NCBI GenBank assembly: GCA_041391505.1
Contig: JAWKNW010000003.1
Coordinates: 310,001-374,000, forward strand
Length of the DNA stretch: 64,000 nt
Source of the DNA: Rhodothermales bacterium
Lineage (GTDB): Bacteria; Bacteroidota; Rhodothermia; Rhodothermales; JAHQVL01
Direction of reading: 5' to 3'
Both the position numbers and the translations under genes were made by a program. Position 1 is the stretch's first letter. Each line of letters begins with the position of its first letter. The notes under the pieces were generated by a model. It was not told the origin of the DNA, did not search any database, and saw only the letters and a program-made list of their open reading frames with translations. Of the stretch, positions 38,504 through 47,462 are shown piece by piece.

Positions 38504-41323
38504 GTGAACCATACGCGTCGCGAATTCATCGCGCGCGCCGGACAGGCCGGCGCGCTGGTTGCCCTGACCCCCACGCTCCCCCGTCACCTGCTCGCCGCTC
38601 CCGAAGCGCGCCCATTCGGGGCGCTGGCGGCGGCAGACGCCCGGCTCGACGGCCTGCGCTGGCGCCTGCTCGGTCCCTTCCGCGGCGGCCGTGTCGATGC
38701 GGTGAGCGGCGTCATCGGCCGGCCGAACGAGTTCTACTTCGGCGCGGTAAACGGCGGCGTCTGGAAGTCCATCGACGCGGGACGCGTGTGGGAGCCCATC
38801 TTCGACGACCAGCCGGTCGCCTCGATCGGGGCCATCGCGGTGTCCGAATCCGACCCCGACGTCGTCTATGTCGGCACGGGCGAATCGACCCTGCGCGACT
38901 CCGCCGGCTTCGGCAACGGCGTCTACAAATCGACGGATGCGGGCAAGACGTGGACGCACCTCGGCCTGGCCGGCACCCAGCATATCGGCAAGATCGCGAT
39001 CGATCCCCGCAATCCGGACATCGTGTTCGTCGCCGCCATCGGCTCGCTTTATGCGGCGAACGAGGAACGCGGCGTGTTCAGGAGCACCGACGGCGGCCGT
39101 TCGTGGCAGAAGGTGCTGTACAAAAATGCGGATGTCGGCGCGGTGGAGGTCGTGATCGACCCGAGCGATTCGGAGGTCGTCTACGCCGGCCTGTGGAATA
39201 CCCGGCGTCCGCCCTGGTTCGTGTATGCCCCCACGAACGGCCCGGGCGGCGGCCTGTACAAGTCGACCGACGGCGGTTCGACGTGGAAGCCGATGACCAA
39301 CGGCCTTCCCGCCTCCGACATCGGCCGCACCGGCATCGCCGTGGCGCCCTCCGAGCCGTCGCGCCTCTACGCCGTGGTTGATTGCCTGCTGCCCGATCCG
39401 GGCGCTGACGCCTCCTCGGGCGGCGGCCGGCGGCAGGCGCCCAAGCAGGGCGGCGTCTACCGCTCCGACGACGCAGGGGCCTCGTGGCGCCGGCTCTCCA
39501 ACGACCCGGCGCTCTGGGGGCGCGGGTGGTATTTCGAGAAGATCGCGGTCGACCCGCAGGACGCGGACATCGTCTACGTCCCGAACGTGGCGTTCAACCG
39601 CACCCTCGACGGCGGCAAGACCTGGGATGTGATTCGCGGTTCGCCGGGCGGCGACGACTACCACCAGATCTGGATCTCGCCGGCGGACCCCAACACCATC
39701 GTCATCGCCAGCGACCAGGGCTGCGTCATCACGCACAACGCCAGGGACGCCGACCCAATGGCCATCACCTACACGTCGTGGCTCAACCAGCCCACGGCCC
39801 AGCTCTACCACATCGCCATCGACTACCGCTTCCCGTACTGGGTGACGGGCGCGCAGCAGGACAGCGGCGCGGTGGCGGTGCGGTCCCGCGGGAAATTCGC
39901 CGAGATCTCAATGCGGGACTGGGAGCCCGTCGGCGCCGGCGGGGAAAGCGGCTACACCTGCGGCGACCCGCTGCACCCGGGCATCATCTTCGGCGGCACC
40001 GGCGAGCGCTGGGACATCGCCCAGAACCGGCAGATACCGGACACCACGACGCCGACGAGCGCCGACGCGCCGGCGCGCACCGACTGGACCCAGCCGCTGG
40101 TGCGGTCCGAGGCCGATCAGCGGGCGATGTACTACGCCAGCCAGTTCCTCTTCAAAAGCACGGACGGCGCCAAAAGCTGGACGCAGATCAGCCCCGATCT
40201 GACGCGGGAGAACCCCGGCATTCCATCGAACCTCGACGAGGCGGCCCGCAACAATGTCGGCAACGACCGGCGCGGCGTTATCTACACCATCGCGCCCTCC
40301 CCCATCCACACGAAGACCCTGTGGATCGGCACCGACGACGGCTACATCCAGCTCACGCGCGACGACGGCGGAAGCTGGCAGAACGTGACGCCGGCCGCCC
40401 TCACGGCGTGGAGCCGCGTCACCATGATGGAAGCCTCGCACTTCGACGTGGACACCGCCTACGCGAGCGTGGACCGTCACCAGTTGCAGGACTTCGACCC
40501 GTACATCTACCGAACGCGCGACCAGGGCAAGACGTGGCAGCAGATCACGACGGGGCTGCCAGCGGGGGCCTATGTGCATGTGGTGAAGGAAGACCCCGTG
40601 CGGCGCGGGCTCCTGTTCGCCGGCACCGAACGCGGCGTATTCGTCTCGTTCGACGACGGCGACCGGTGGCAGCCGCTCCAGCTCAACCTGCCGGCCTCGT
40701 CGATGCGCGACTTCCAGATCTACGGCAACGATCTCATCGTCGGCAGTTTCGGCCGCGGCATCTGGGTCATGGACGACATCAGCCCGCTGCGCCAGCTGAG
40801 CGACGCGATCCTCGCGAGCGAGGCGCACCTCTTCAAGCCGGCGGATGCGATCAACTACGACCAGGGCGGGGACAACGCGACGCCCCTCCCCAAGGATGAG
40901 CCGCAGGCCCAAAACCCCGGAAACGACGACCCGTGGACGGGCAGCCGGGGGCCGGCGTTTATCTACTATTACCTCAGGGAGGATGCGACCGGACCGGTGA
41001 ACCTCGAGGTGCTCGATGCGAGCGGCGAAGTCGTCGCGACGTTCGGCGAGCCGGCCGATCGGCCGGCGGGCCGGCAGCCTTCCGGTCTGCCTCGCACGTC
41101 GCCGCAGTGGCGCGTGCCGGCGGAGCCGTTCGGCACGCGCGCCGGCCTGCATCGCGTCGTGTGGAGCCCCGTCATCCCCGGCCGGCGCGGCGGCGACGGT
41201 GAGGCCGGCACCGAGGCGCGCCTCCTCACGGGCGCCTTTACGGCGCGCCTTCGCGTCGGCGGCACGACCTACGAACAGCCGTTCACGGTGAAGCCGGATC
41301 CCCGGGAGCTATCGGGCTATTGA
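38504..41323 (+). CDS. Tat-exported VPS10/sortilin-like Asp-box beta-propeller protein
   Basis: 939 residues from a GTG at 38504, chosen because a twin-arginine signal (TRREFIARAGQAGALVALT) begins two codons later. At least eight Asp-box (S-x-D-x-G-x-T-W) repeats are visible, e.g. KSTDAGKTW, RSTDGGRSW, KSTDGGSTW, RTLDGGKTW, KSTDGAKSW, RTRDQGKTW and LTRDDGGSW, together forming one or two large propellers. A C-terminal beta domain follows. Annotated homologues are usually called glycosyl hydrolases (BNR), but no sialidase active site is evident; protein or glycan binding is as likely. Confidence 0.85.
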   Translation: MNHTRREFIARAGQAGALVALTPTLPRHLLAAPEARPFGALAAADARLDGLRWRLLGPFRGGRVDAVSGVIGRPNEFYFGAVNGGVWKSIDAGRVWEPIFDDQPVASIGAIAVSESDPDVVYVGTGESTLRDSAGFGNGVYKSTDAGKTWTHLGLAGTQHIGKIAIDPRNPDIVFVAAIGSLYAANEERGVFRSTDGGRSWQKVLYKNADVGAVEVVIDPSDSEVVYAGLWNTRRPPWFVYAPTNGPGGGLYKSTDGGSTWKPMTNGLPASDIGRTGIAVAPSEPSRLYAVVDCLLPDPGADASSGGGRRQAPKQGGVYRSDDAGASWRRLSNDPALWGRGWYFEKIAVDPQDADIVYVPNVAFNRTLDGGKTWDVIRGSPGGDDYHQIWISPADPNTIVIASDQGCVITHNARDADPMAITYTSWLNQPTAQLYHIAIDYRFPYWVTGAQQDSGAVAVRSRGKFAEISMRDWEPVGAGGESGYTCGDPLHPGIIFGGTGERWDIAQNRQIPDTTTPTSADAPARTDWTQPLVRSEADQRAMYYASQFLFKSTDGAKSWTQISPDLTRENPGIPSNLDEAARNNVGNDRRGVIYTIAPSPIHTKTLWIGTDDGYIQLTRDDGGSWQNVTPAALTAWSRVTMMEASHFDVDTAYASVDRHQLQDFDPYIYRTRDQGKTWQQITTGLPAGAYVHVVKEDPVRRGLLFAGTERGVFVSFDDGDRWQPLQLNLPASSMRDFQIYGNDLIVGSFGRGIWVMDDISPLRQLSDAILASEAHLFKPADAINYDQGGDNATPLPKDEPQAQNPGNDDPWTGSRGPAFIYYYLREDATGPVNLEVLDASGEVVATFGEPADRPAGRQPSGLPRTSPQWRVPAEPFGTRAGLHRVVWSPVIPGRRGGDGEAGTEARLLTGAFTARLRVGGTTYEQPFTVKPDPRELSGY

Positions 41324-41335
41324 CGCATGCCCCCG

Positions 41336-41896
41336 CTACTCGAGGGCCCAGTCCGGCACGGGGGTTTCGGCGTCGAACAATTCGTCGACGTAATAGGTAC
41401 GCCGCGGGCGGGCGTTGCCGGCGTAGATGCCTGCCAGATTTCCGCTGACCATGAGGCTCGATCGGCTGTTGTTGGGCAACAGGTCGTCGCGATGAAACCG
41501 GTCCAGCACCATATGCCCCAGCTCGTGAAAGATCAGCGCTTCGTTGTCCTCGACCGGACGCGTCGTCCAGCACCGTTCGTTGACGACGATCGAGATGGTC
41601 CGAGACGTCGATTGCGGGTCGGCATACCACGGCGCCAGACCGCATAGGGAGCGTCCTTCGTAGAGGATCTCTTCCTCGATCTTGAAGACGACCGTGGCCA
41701 TGGATGCCGACACGTCGATCCCGCGCATGCCGGCTTCCTGGACGAAGGCCGCGGCGTGCTCCTGAATCTCGGCCATGAAGTCGCGCTCGGGCTCGTCTTT
41801 CTCCTCGAACACGCCGCAGCCGGCGAACGCCAGGATCAGCAGCGCGAGCACGCCTCGTTGTATGGGGTTCATGGGATGCATCGGATTCCCGTTCAT
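41336..41896 (-). CDS. Lipoprotein with HELGH metallopeptidase motif
   Basis: 186 residues from the ATG at 41896, with AAGGGA 8 bp upstream; in-frame ATGs at 41881 and 41872 are also possible. Lipobox LAFAGC with Cys27. HELGH at 124-128 is followed by MVLDRFH, suggesting a zinc site near the C-terminal third. There is one distal Cys pair. Probably a small surface or periplasmic zinc peptidase. It is convergent with the propeller gene, with only 12 bp between stops. Confidence 0.75.
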   Translation of the reverse strand: MNGNPMHPMNPIQRGVLALLILAFAGCGVFEEKDEPERDFMAEIQEHAAAFVQEAGMRGIDVSASMATVVFKIEEEILYEGRSLCGLAPWYADPQSTSRTISIVVNERCWTTRPVEDNEALIFHELGHMVLDRFHRDDLLPNNSRSSLMVSGNLAGIYAGNARPRRTYYVDELFDAETPVPDWALE

Positions 41897-41972
41897 GAGT
41901 TCCCTTCGTCTCGGCGCCCCGGACGGCGCGCTGTAGCAGGTCGGTGGCGTCAAAAGACGTTCTTACAGGAAA

Positions 41973-41990
41973 ATCCCGCATCCCGCATCG
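41973..41990. repeat. Two copies of an ATCCCGC heptad
   Basis: Two exact adjacent copies of ATCCCGC followed by a partial third. Too short to be called an element alone, but the word and 7-bp spacing match the element after hemB. Confidence 0.4.
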
Positions 41991-42092
41991 GTTCGATGTC
42001 TAAGTACCGTGCGCGTCCCACCTCACGCTCCGTCGTAACGTCGCCGGCCCGCTCAGGGTCATGAGGCTGGACGCCGTTCGGCCTATCTGCAT

Positions 42093-42134
42093 AAAAAAAC
42101 TCCCTGGCGACAGAAAGGCGTCGTCGCCAGGGAG
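42093..42134 (-). terminator. Strong intrinsic terminator
   Basis: On the minus strand a perfect 12-bp stem CTCCCTGGCGAC / GTCGCCAGGGAG with an 11-nt loop is followed at once by seven T (complement A run 42093-42099). The only plausible upstream gene on this strand is the 42-residue peptide at 42302-42430, leaving a roughly 170-nt 3' untranslated stretch. Confidence 0.92.
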
Positions 42135-42301
42135 GCGTGTACAGAGCGTATTGGTTTGGCGCAGGACGATGCGCCGCCGGATGCGCGTGGAGGTGTCGGG
42201 CTCACGAGATGGAGCCGGCGCGCGGTGACGTGGTTTGGAGCAATAAAGACAAGAACGGCGCACGCTTCAGGAGCGCCCGTGGGCGCCTTCCGAACAACGG
42301 C

Positions 42302-42430
42302 CTACGCTTCCTTGAGGCATTTCCTGAACGCCAGACCCGCGATAAGCGCGGCCGTACCCCATACGATGGTCGCATAGAGCATCTGGGAGTCGAGGCTGGT
42401 CAGGGCATTGATGATGTATGAGAGCGTCAT
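42302..42430 (-). CDS. 42-residue single-pass membrane peptide
   Basis: Short ORF of 42 codons. It begins MTLSYIINALTSLDSQ, then a transmembrane stretch (MLYATIVWGTAALIAGLAF, residues 17-35), and ends RKCLKEA, positive-inside at the C-terminus. It is preceded by AGGAGGTGAT at 42435-42444, ten bases fully complementary to the 16S rRNA 3' end, spaced 4 nt from the ATG. No other gene in the window has such a site. A strong terminator follows. I recognise no family; a small accessory subunit or a type I toxin-like peptide are both possible. Confidence 0.75.
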   Translation of the reverse strand: MTLSYIINALTSLDSQMLYATIVWGTAALIAGLAFRKCLKEA

Positions 42431-42434
42431 GGCA

Positions 42435-42444
42435 ATCACCTCCT
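42435..42444 (-). promoter_or_regulatory. Full-length Shine-Dalgarno site of the 42-residue peptide
   Basis: AGGAGGTGAT on the minus strand is fully complementary to the usual 16S anti-Shine-Dalgarno region, four bases before the ATG. Most genes around it have none. This site is the main reason for calling the short ORF a real gene. Confidence 0.85.
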
Positions 42445-42562
42445 GTGAGGTTGATGTCGGGATGGCACAAAAGGCACATGAAGTACCTCATTGGTAAGCC
42501 TAAGTTACCTTAAGCGTGTGCGTCAAAAATCACCTGATTGTCACAGGACTCCACGATTCTGT

Positions 42563-42588
42563 GTCAATTCTTTGACGTGTTTTGACGT
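42563..42588. promoter_or_regulatory. Cluster of TTTGACGT / GTCAA motifs
   Basis: Two TTTGACGT direct repeats start at 42571 and 42581, exactly 10 bp apart (one helical turn). The first also forms an inverted repeat GTCAA-N4-TTGAC with 42563-42567. A further CGTCAAA occurs at 42521. It looks like an operator with tandem sites on one face of the helix. The binding protein is unknown. Confidence 0.5.
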
Positions 42589-42990
42589 ACAGACCGGTGC
42601 GCCTGCACACGGCATGCCGAAAAAAACATGCGCCAGAGCTTGTCATCCATCCGCGCCGTCGCCGGCAGATTTCCGCGCGCGCAAGGTCGTTCATAGGGGG
42701 TGCCGTACCGCATCGGGGGTCTTCGCCCCGAGTTGTCAACATCATTTTACATCTTGATTCGATGCCGGCATGTATCTTTAGGCACCTCAATCCCCATCGC
42801 AATCACCTCATCAAGACCGATCACGAGCGGCCGGCGCCGGCGTTGCAACCCGCCTGCGAACGCGCCGCTGCAACCGTAGTCATCAGCGGCGCGTACATCC
42901 ACGACCGCCCAACCGGTCCGACGCTCCATCGCCTACCCGCATGGTGGACGTCAGGAAAACGCGCTCGCTGTGCCGTTTGACCCATTCGTC

Positions 42991-44361
42991 ATGATGATGC
43001 TGACACCTGGATCGCAGACCGTTCGAGGCTTCTATCACCTGGTATGCGCCGCCGGACTGGGGCTCGTGCTGGCCTCCGGATGCGCCAACGAACGCGTGGT
43101 TCGTGGCGTACAGAACCTCCATCAAACCCCGTACGACGCCTACGTCGATGCGCTCCGCACGGCGCATCTCGACGGCACCGCCCTCGGGCGCACGTGGATC
43201 GACGCCGGCTCCGAAGCCGTTTCCGCCCCGCTTGCCATCGAATCGCCGTACCAGGAAGTAGGCTTTCTCGACCCCCGCGAAGTCACCGCCCGCGCCTACC
43301 AGATCCACCTGTACCAGGGCCAGCGCCTCGACGTACAGATCGCCCTGCAGGCCAGCGACTCCGCCATCGTATTCGTCGATCTGTTCGAAGTGCCGGAAGA
43401 TTCTTCCGCCGGCCTGCGGCACGTCGCCATCGCCGACAGCACCAACCGGCTGATCGTCGAGGCCCGGGAAGATCTGTCCTACGTCCTCCGCCTGCAGCCC
43501 GAGCTGCTTCGGGGCGGGCGATACACGGTGGATATCACCGTCGACGCCTCGCTCGGTTTTCCGGTTGCCGGCCGAGGCCGGTCGGCCGTGCAGAGCCTGT
43601 TCGGCGCCGACCGCGACGGGGGCCGGCGTTCGCATGAGGGGGTGGATATCTTCGCCCCGCGCGGCACCCCGGTGGTCGCGATCTCTCCGGGCTATGTGGC
43701 GCGGATCGACGAGACGACCATCGGAGGGAAGGTCATCTGGGTGCGGGATGCGATGCGCAACCAGGCCTATTATTATGCCCACCTGGACCGGCAGCTAGTC
43801 GAGCCCAACACGCGGGTCGAAGCCGGCGATACGCTCGGAACGGTCGGCAACACGGGCAATGCGATCAGCACGCCGTCGCATCTGCATTTCGGCATCTACA
43901 CCACCCGCCGCGCGGTCGACCCCCTGCCGTATATCAACCCGATGCAGAACGCTCCCCTGACGCTCGCGGCGGACACGTCGCGCCTGGGTGAGTGGGCGCG
44001 CGTCACGGCGAGCCTCGCGTTCCTCCGCGCCGCGCCCCAGCCACGCGCCGACAAGCGCTACGAGCTGCCGCGCAACACGGCGCTGCGCCTCCTGGCCGGC
44101 AGCGGCGACTGGTACCGCGTGGCGCTGCCCGACGGCGAAGAAGGCTTCATCCTCGCCCACCAGATCGAAACGGCCAGCGAACCAATCCGCAGCCTCGAGA
44201 TCGCCGAGGGCCTCCCCATCCGGCGCGCGGCGACTTCCACCTCGTATCCCATCGACAGCGTGCGCGTCGCCAGTCAGCTCCCGGTCTTCGGGGAGTTCGG
44301 CGGCTACCTCGGCGTGACCGCGCCGAGCGGGCGCACAGGATGGATCGAATTCACCGAGTAG
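42991..44361 (+). CDS. M23-family peptidoglycan peptidase lipoprotein with SH3-like domains
   Basis: 456 residues from the first of three ATGs at 42991; a GTG at 42970 is an alternative. Lipobox LASGC. The N-terminal half is a beta domain. The LytM/M23 domain has His215 and Asp219 (SHEGVDIFAP), YAHLD and SHLHFGI, so all zinc ligands are present. The last 120 residues contain two bacterial SH3-like segments (ASLAFLRAAPQPRADKRYEL ; GLPIRRAATSTSYPIDSV). It would cleave cross-links in peptidoglycan from the outer-membrane side. Confidence 0.88.
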   Translation: MMMLTPGSQTVRGFYHLVCAAGLGLVLASGCANERVVRGVQNLHQTPYDAYVDALRTAHLDGTALGRTWIDAGSEAVSAPLAIESPYQEVGFLDPREVTARAYQIHLYQGQRLDVQIALQASDSAIVFVDLFEVPEDSSAGLRHVAIADSTNRLIVEAREDLSYVLRLQPELLRGGRYTVDITVDASLGFPVAGRGRSAVQSLFGADRDGGRRSHEGVDIFAPRGTPVVAISPGYVARIDETTIGGKVIWVRDAMRNQAYYYAHLDRQLVEPNTRVEAGDTLGTVGNTGNAISTPSHLHFGIYTTRRAVDPLPYINPMQNAPLTLAADTSRLGEWARVTASLAFLRAAPQPRADKRYELPRNTALRLLAGSGDWYRVALPDGEEGFILAHQIETASEPIRSLEIAEGLPIRRAATSTSYPIDSVRVASQLPVFGEFGGYLGVTAPSGRTGWIEFTE

Positions 44362-44489
44362 GCGCGCGAAACCGCCCGTCGCAACCTCGGAGGCCCGTCG
44401 CCCGTACGCAGGCTCAACGCGTCCGGCTCCAACTACACGACATCCACCGGACGCCGCCGCAGGTGGCTCATCATCCAACCTCGACTTCC

Positions 44490-45881
44490 ATGCGTTTCTC
44501 TCTCGCTGCGGGCGCGCTCTTCGTGAGCGTCGCCCTTTCGGCCTGTTCCCCCTCCGACGAGGCGCCGGCGCCATCGACCTACCAGGTGCCGGTCAGTTAC
44601 CATAAGCTCGACAACGGGCTCCGCGTCGTGCTCTCCCAGGATAAGACGGCGCCGACCGTAGTCGTGGCCGTCTACTACAACATCGGCTTCCGCAACGAGC
44701 CGCGCGACCGCACCGGCTTCGCCCATCTCTTCGAACACATGATGTTCCAGGGCTCGGAAAACCTGGGCAAGATGGAGTTCGTGTCCCTCGTGCAGAACAA
44801 CGGCGGCGTGCTCAACGGATCGACGCGGTTCGACTTCACGAATTACTTCCAGATCGTGCCGGCGCACAAGCTGGAGACCATCCTCTGGGCCGAGGCGGAC
44901 CGCATGAAGGGCCTCGCCGTCACCCAGGAGAACCTCGTCAACCAGCAGGACGTGGTGAAGAACGAGGTCCGCGTCAATGTGATCAACCAGCCCTACGGCG
45001 GTTTCCCGTGGCTGGACATGCCGCAGTACGCCAACGAAAACTGGCACAACGCCCACAACTTCTACAGCGAGATGGGCGACCTCGAGGCCGCGACGCTGGA
45101 AGACGTGCAGGCGTTTTTCCACACCTTCTACGCCCCCAACAACGCGGCCCTCGTGATCGTGGGCGACTTCGAGGAGGCGCACGCGATGGAGCTGGTCCGC
45201 ACCTACTTCGCCGACATCGAGCCCTCCGACCTGCCGGCCATGCCGGACCTCACCGAGCCCCGGCAGACCGCGGAGAAGCGGGCCAGCAAAACCGACAAGC
45301 TGGCCCAGCGGCCGGCGCTGGCCTTCGCCTACCACATGCCCGAGCGCAACACGCCTGAATATTACGCCATGGGCCTGATCGACCAGATCCTGCTCCAGGG
45401 CAACGACAGCCGGATCCGCCAGGAACTCGTCAAGAACCGGGGCCTGACGGGCAGCGTCGACGGCGGCATCAACCTGATCGGCAACATGTTCAACTACAAC
45501 GGGCCGATGCTCTGGGTGGGCTCGCTCTTCCACGACTCGAACGTACCGGGCGACTCGATCATCGCCGCACTCGACGCGGTGATCGCGGACCTTACGGCGA
45601 AGGAAGTGGACCAGGAAACCCTGGACCGCGCCGTCGTCAAGATGCGCTCGAACCTCTACGACGCCGCCGGCGACTTCTTCGGCTTCGGCCGGGCCGACCT
45701 GCTGGCCTCGTTCGCGTTGTTCGACGACGACCCGTCGCGCATCAACGACCTCGAGGCGGAGTTCCGGAAGGTTACCCCCGAACTCCTGCTCAAAACGGCG
45801 CGCGAATACCTGAGTCCGACGAACCGCACGGTCCTCTCCGTCGAGCCGGCGTTCGAATCGCCCCAGAAACCTACGGGCTGA
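44490..45881 (+). CDS. M16 peptidase, catalytic partner
   Basis: 463 residues from the ATG at 44490. Lipoprotein signal with lipobox ALSAC (Cys19). The zinc motif HLFEH at 79-83 and the downstream Glu in NQQDVVKNEV complete an HxxEH-x76-E M16 site, so the enzyme is active. Two M16 domains. It is followed 69 bp later by a second M16 gene without the motif, the usual two-subunit arrangement of bacterial pitrilysin-like proteases. Confidence 0.93.
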   Translation: MRFSLAAGALFVSVALSACSPSDEAPAPSTYQVPVSYHKLDNGLRVVLSQDKTAPTVVVAVYYNIGFRNEPRDRTGFAHLFEHMMFQGSENLGKMEFVSLVQNNGGVLNGSTRFDFTNYFQIVPAHKLETILWAEADRMKGLAVTQENLVNQQDVVKNEVRVNVINQPYGGFPWLDMPQYANENWHNAHNFYSEMGDLEAATLEDVQAFFHTFYAPNNAALVIVGDFEEAHAMELVRTYFADIEPSDLPAMPDLTEPRQTAEKRASKTDKLAQRPALAFAYHMPERNTPEYYAMGLIDQILLQGNDSRIRQELVKNRGLTGSVDGGINLIGNMFNYNGPMLWVGSLFHDSNVPGDSIIAALDAVIADLTAKEVDQETLDRAVVKMRSNLYDAAGDFFGFGRADLLASFALFDDDPSRINDLEAEFRKVTPELLLKTAREYLSPTNRTVLSVEPAFESPQKPTG

Positions 45882-45950
45882 GCCGGGTGCGGCGCCCTGG
45901 CGCGCCACCCGTGTCCTTCCCAGTTAGCGAACCCCATTTCCAGAACGATC

Positions 45951-47336
45951 ATGCTCCGCCTTTCCACGCTCGGGCTCCTGGCCCTCGGCCTCGTCGCCAC
46001 GCCCGCACTCGCCCAGAAGCAGACTCCGCCTCCGGGCGACCCGCCGCGCGACTTCGTCCTACCGGCGAAATCCGAACTCACCCTGAGCAACGGCCTCGTC
46101 GTGACGCTCATCCCCTACGGCACGCTGCCCAAAGCCACCGTGCAGCTGATCATCGACGCCGGCAACGCCGATGAGGGCGCAAACGAGATCTGGCTGGCCG
46201 ATCTCCTCGGCGATCTGATGGAAGAAGGCACGAACAGCCGCTCCGCCGAAGACATCGCCGCGGAAGCCGCGCGGATGGGCGGCGAGATCAACATTGGCGT
46301 CGGGCTGGACCAGACGTCGATCGCGGGCGACGTGCTGAGCGAGTTCGCGCCGGACATCCTTGCGCTCATCGCCGACATCGCACAGAACCCGAGCCTGCCG
46401 GGCAGCGAGATCGATCGCCTCAAACGCGATCGCGTGCGCGAACTCAGCATCCAGAAAACCCAGCCGCAGGCGATCGCCCTGGCCGAGTTTCGCAAGGTGA
46501 TGTACGGCGAACATCCCTATGGCCGCATCTTCCCGACGGAAGCGATGGTCGAGGGCTACACCATCGAGCAAGTCCGCGCCTTCTACAACACCCATTTCAA
46601 CGCCTCGCGCGCGCGGCTCTATATCGCCGGCGTGTTCGACGAGCAGGCGGTCCGCTCGGCGGTCGAAGCCGCGTTCGGCAAGTGGAAGGGCGGCATGGAG
46701 TCCTCGCGTGAGCTGCCGACGCCGAGGTCGCAGCGCGAGGTCTACATCGTCGACATCCCTGGCGCCGCCCAATCGAATGTCTACATCGGCCTGCCCACCA
46801 TCGACCCGTCGAATCCGGATTATATCCCGCTGCTGGTCACCAATTCGCTGCTGGGCGGCTCCTTCGGCTCGCGCATCACGCGCAACATCCGTGAGGAAAA
46901 GGGCTACACGTACTCCCCGTTCAGCTCGGTATCCGTCCGCTACCGCGATGGCTACTGGGTGCAGACGGCGGCGGTCACGACCGATGTGACGGGGCCGGCG
47001 ATCAAGGAGATTTTTTACGAGATCAACCGCCTCCAGCAAGAGCCGCCGAGCGCCGAGGAGCTGGATGGCATCAAGAACTACATGGCCGGCACGTTCGTCC
47101 TGCAGAACTCATCGCGGCAGGGCATCATCGGCCAGATCAACTTCCTGAACCTCCACGGCCTGCCGGACACCTACCTGTCCACCTTCGTCGAGCGCATCCA
47201 CGCCGTCACCCCGGACGACGTGCAACGCATCACGCAGACCTACCTGCGGGACGAGGACATGCTCATCGTCATCTCGGGCGATCGCAAGGCCATCCAGAGC
47301 CAGGTCGCCGGCTTCGGCCCCATCGCGAGCGACTGA
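45951..47336 (+). CDS. M16 peptidase-like, non-catalytic partner
   Basis: 461 residues. Signal peptide (LSTLGLLALGLVATPALA). The position of HxxEH is replaced by LADLLGDLMEEG, so no zinc site is present. The C-terminal half keeps the glycine-rich NSLLGGSFGSRITRNIREEKG and YTYSPFSS segments that bind substrate with an R/Y pair in heterodimeric M16 proteases. It is probably a subunit of the upstream M16 enzyme. Confidence 0.92.
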   Translation: MLRLSTLGLLALGLVATPALAQKQTPPPGDPPRDFVLPAKSELTLSNGLVVTLIPYGTLPKATVQLIIDAGNADEGANEIWLADLLGDLMEEGTNSRSAEDIAAEAARMGGEINIGVGLDQTSIAGDVLSEFAPDILALIADIAQNPSLPGSEIDRLKRDRVRELSIQKTQPQAIALAEFRKVMYGEHPYGRIFPTEAMVEGYTIEQVRAFYNTHFNASRARLYIAGVFDEQAVRSAVEAAFGKWKGGMESSRELPTPRSQREVYIVDIPGAAQSNVYIGLPTIDPSNPDYIPLLVTNSLLGGSFGSRITRNIREEKGYTYSPFSSVSVRYRDGYWVQTAAVTTDVTGPAIKEIFYEINRLQQEPPSAEELDGIKNYMAGTFVLQNSSRQGIIGQINFLNLHGLPDTYLSTFVERIHAVTPDDVQRITQTYLRDEDMLIVISGDRKAIQSQVAGFGPIASD

Positions 47337-47350
47337 GGGGGTGAGGGTTT

Positions 47351-47457
47351 GAGGTTCAAGGTTTGAGGTTCAAGGTTTGAGGTTCAAGGTTTGAGGGATT
47401 TGACGGGGGACCTGGCGGGGGGATAGGGCCTATGCCCAACCTTGAACCTTGAACCTC
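47351..47457. repeat. Perfect heptad tandem array with complementary arm
   Basis: Three exact copies of the 14-bp unit GAGGTTCAAGGTTT (47351-47392, six heptads) are followed after 45 bp by a 20-bp arm of TTGAACC-type words (47438-47457). The arm is complementary to the array with few mismatches. It lies between the convergent M16 and hisI genes. The perfect copies suggest recent expansion. It is the cleanest member of the heptad family in the window. Confidence 0.9.
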
Positions 47458-47462
47458 CCCCC

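Larger units (their letters stand above)
42431..42990. other. Long intergenic region between the membrane peptide and the M23 gene
   Basis: About 540 bp with no convincing long ORF. It holds the Shine-Dalgarno site, a GGTAA/TTACC inverted repeat at 42493-42509, TTGAC-type motifs at 42521-42588, and a 16-codon ORF at 42747-42797 (minus) with a partial Shine-Dalgarno site. The left half is AT-richer than its surroundings. Promoters for both divergent genes must lie here, but no single pair of boxes stands out. Confidence 0.6.

Noticed and set aside
42000..42263. An 87-codon minus-strand open frame
   Set aside because: It reads straight through the strong terminator at 42093-42134, starts at a weak GTG, and overlaps the 3' untranslated part of the 42-residue peptide transcript.
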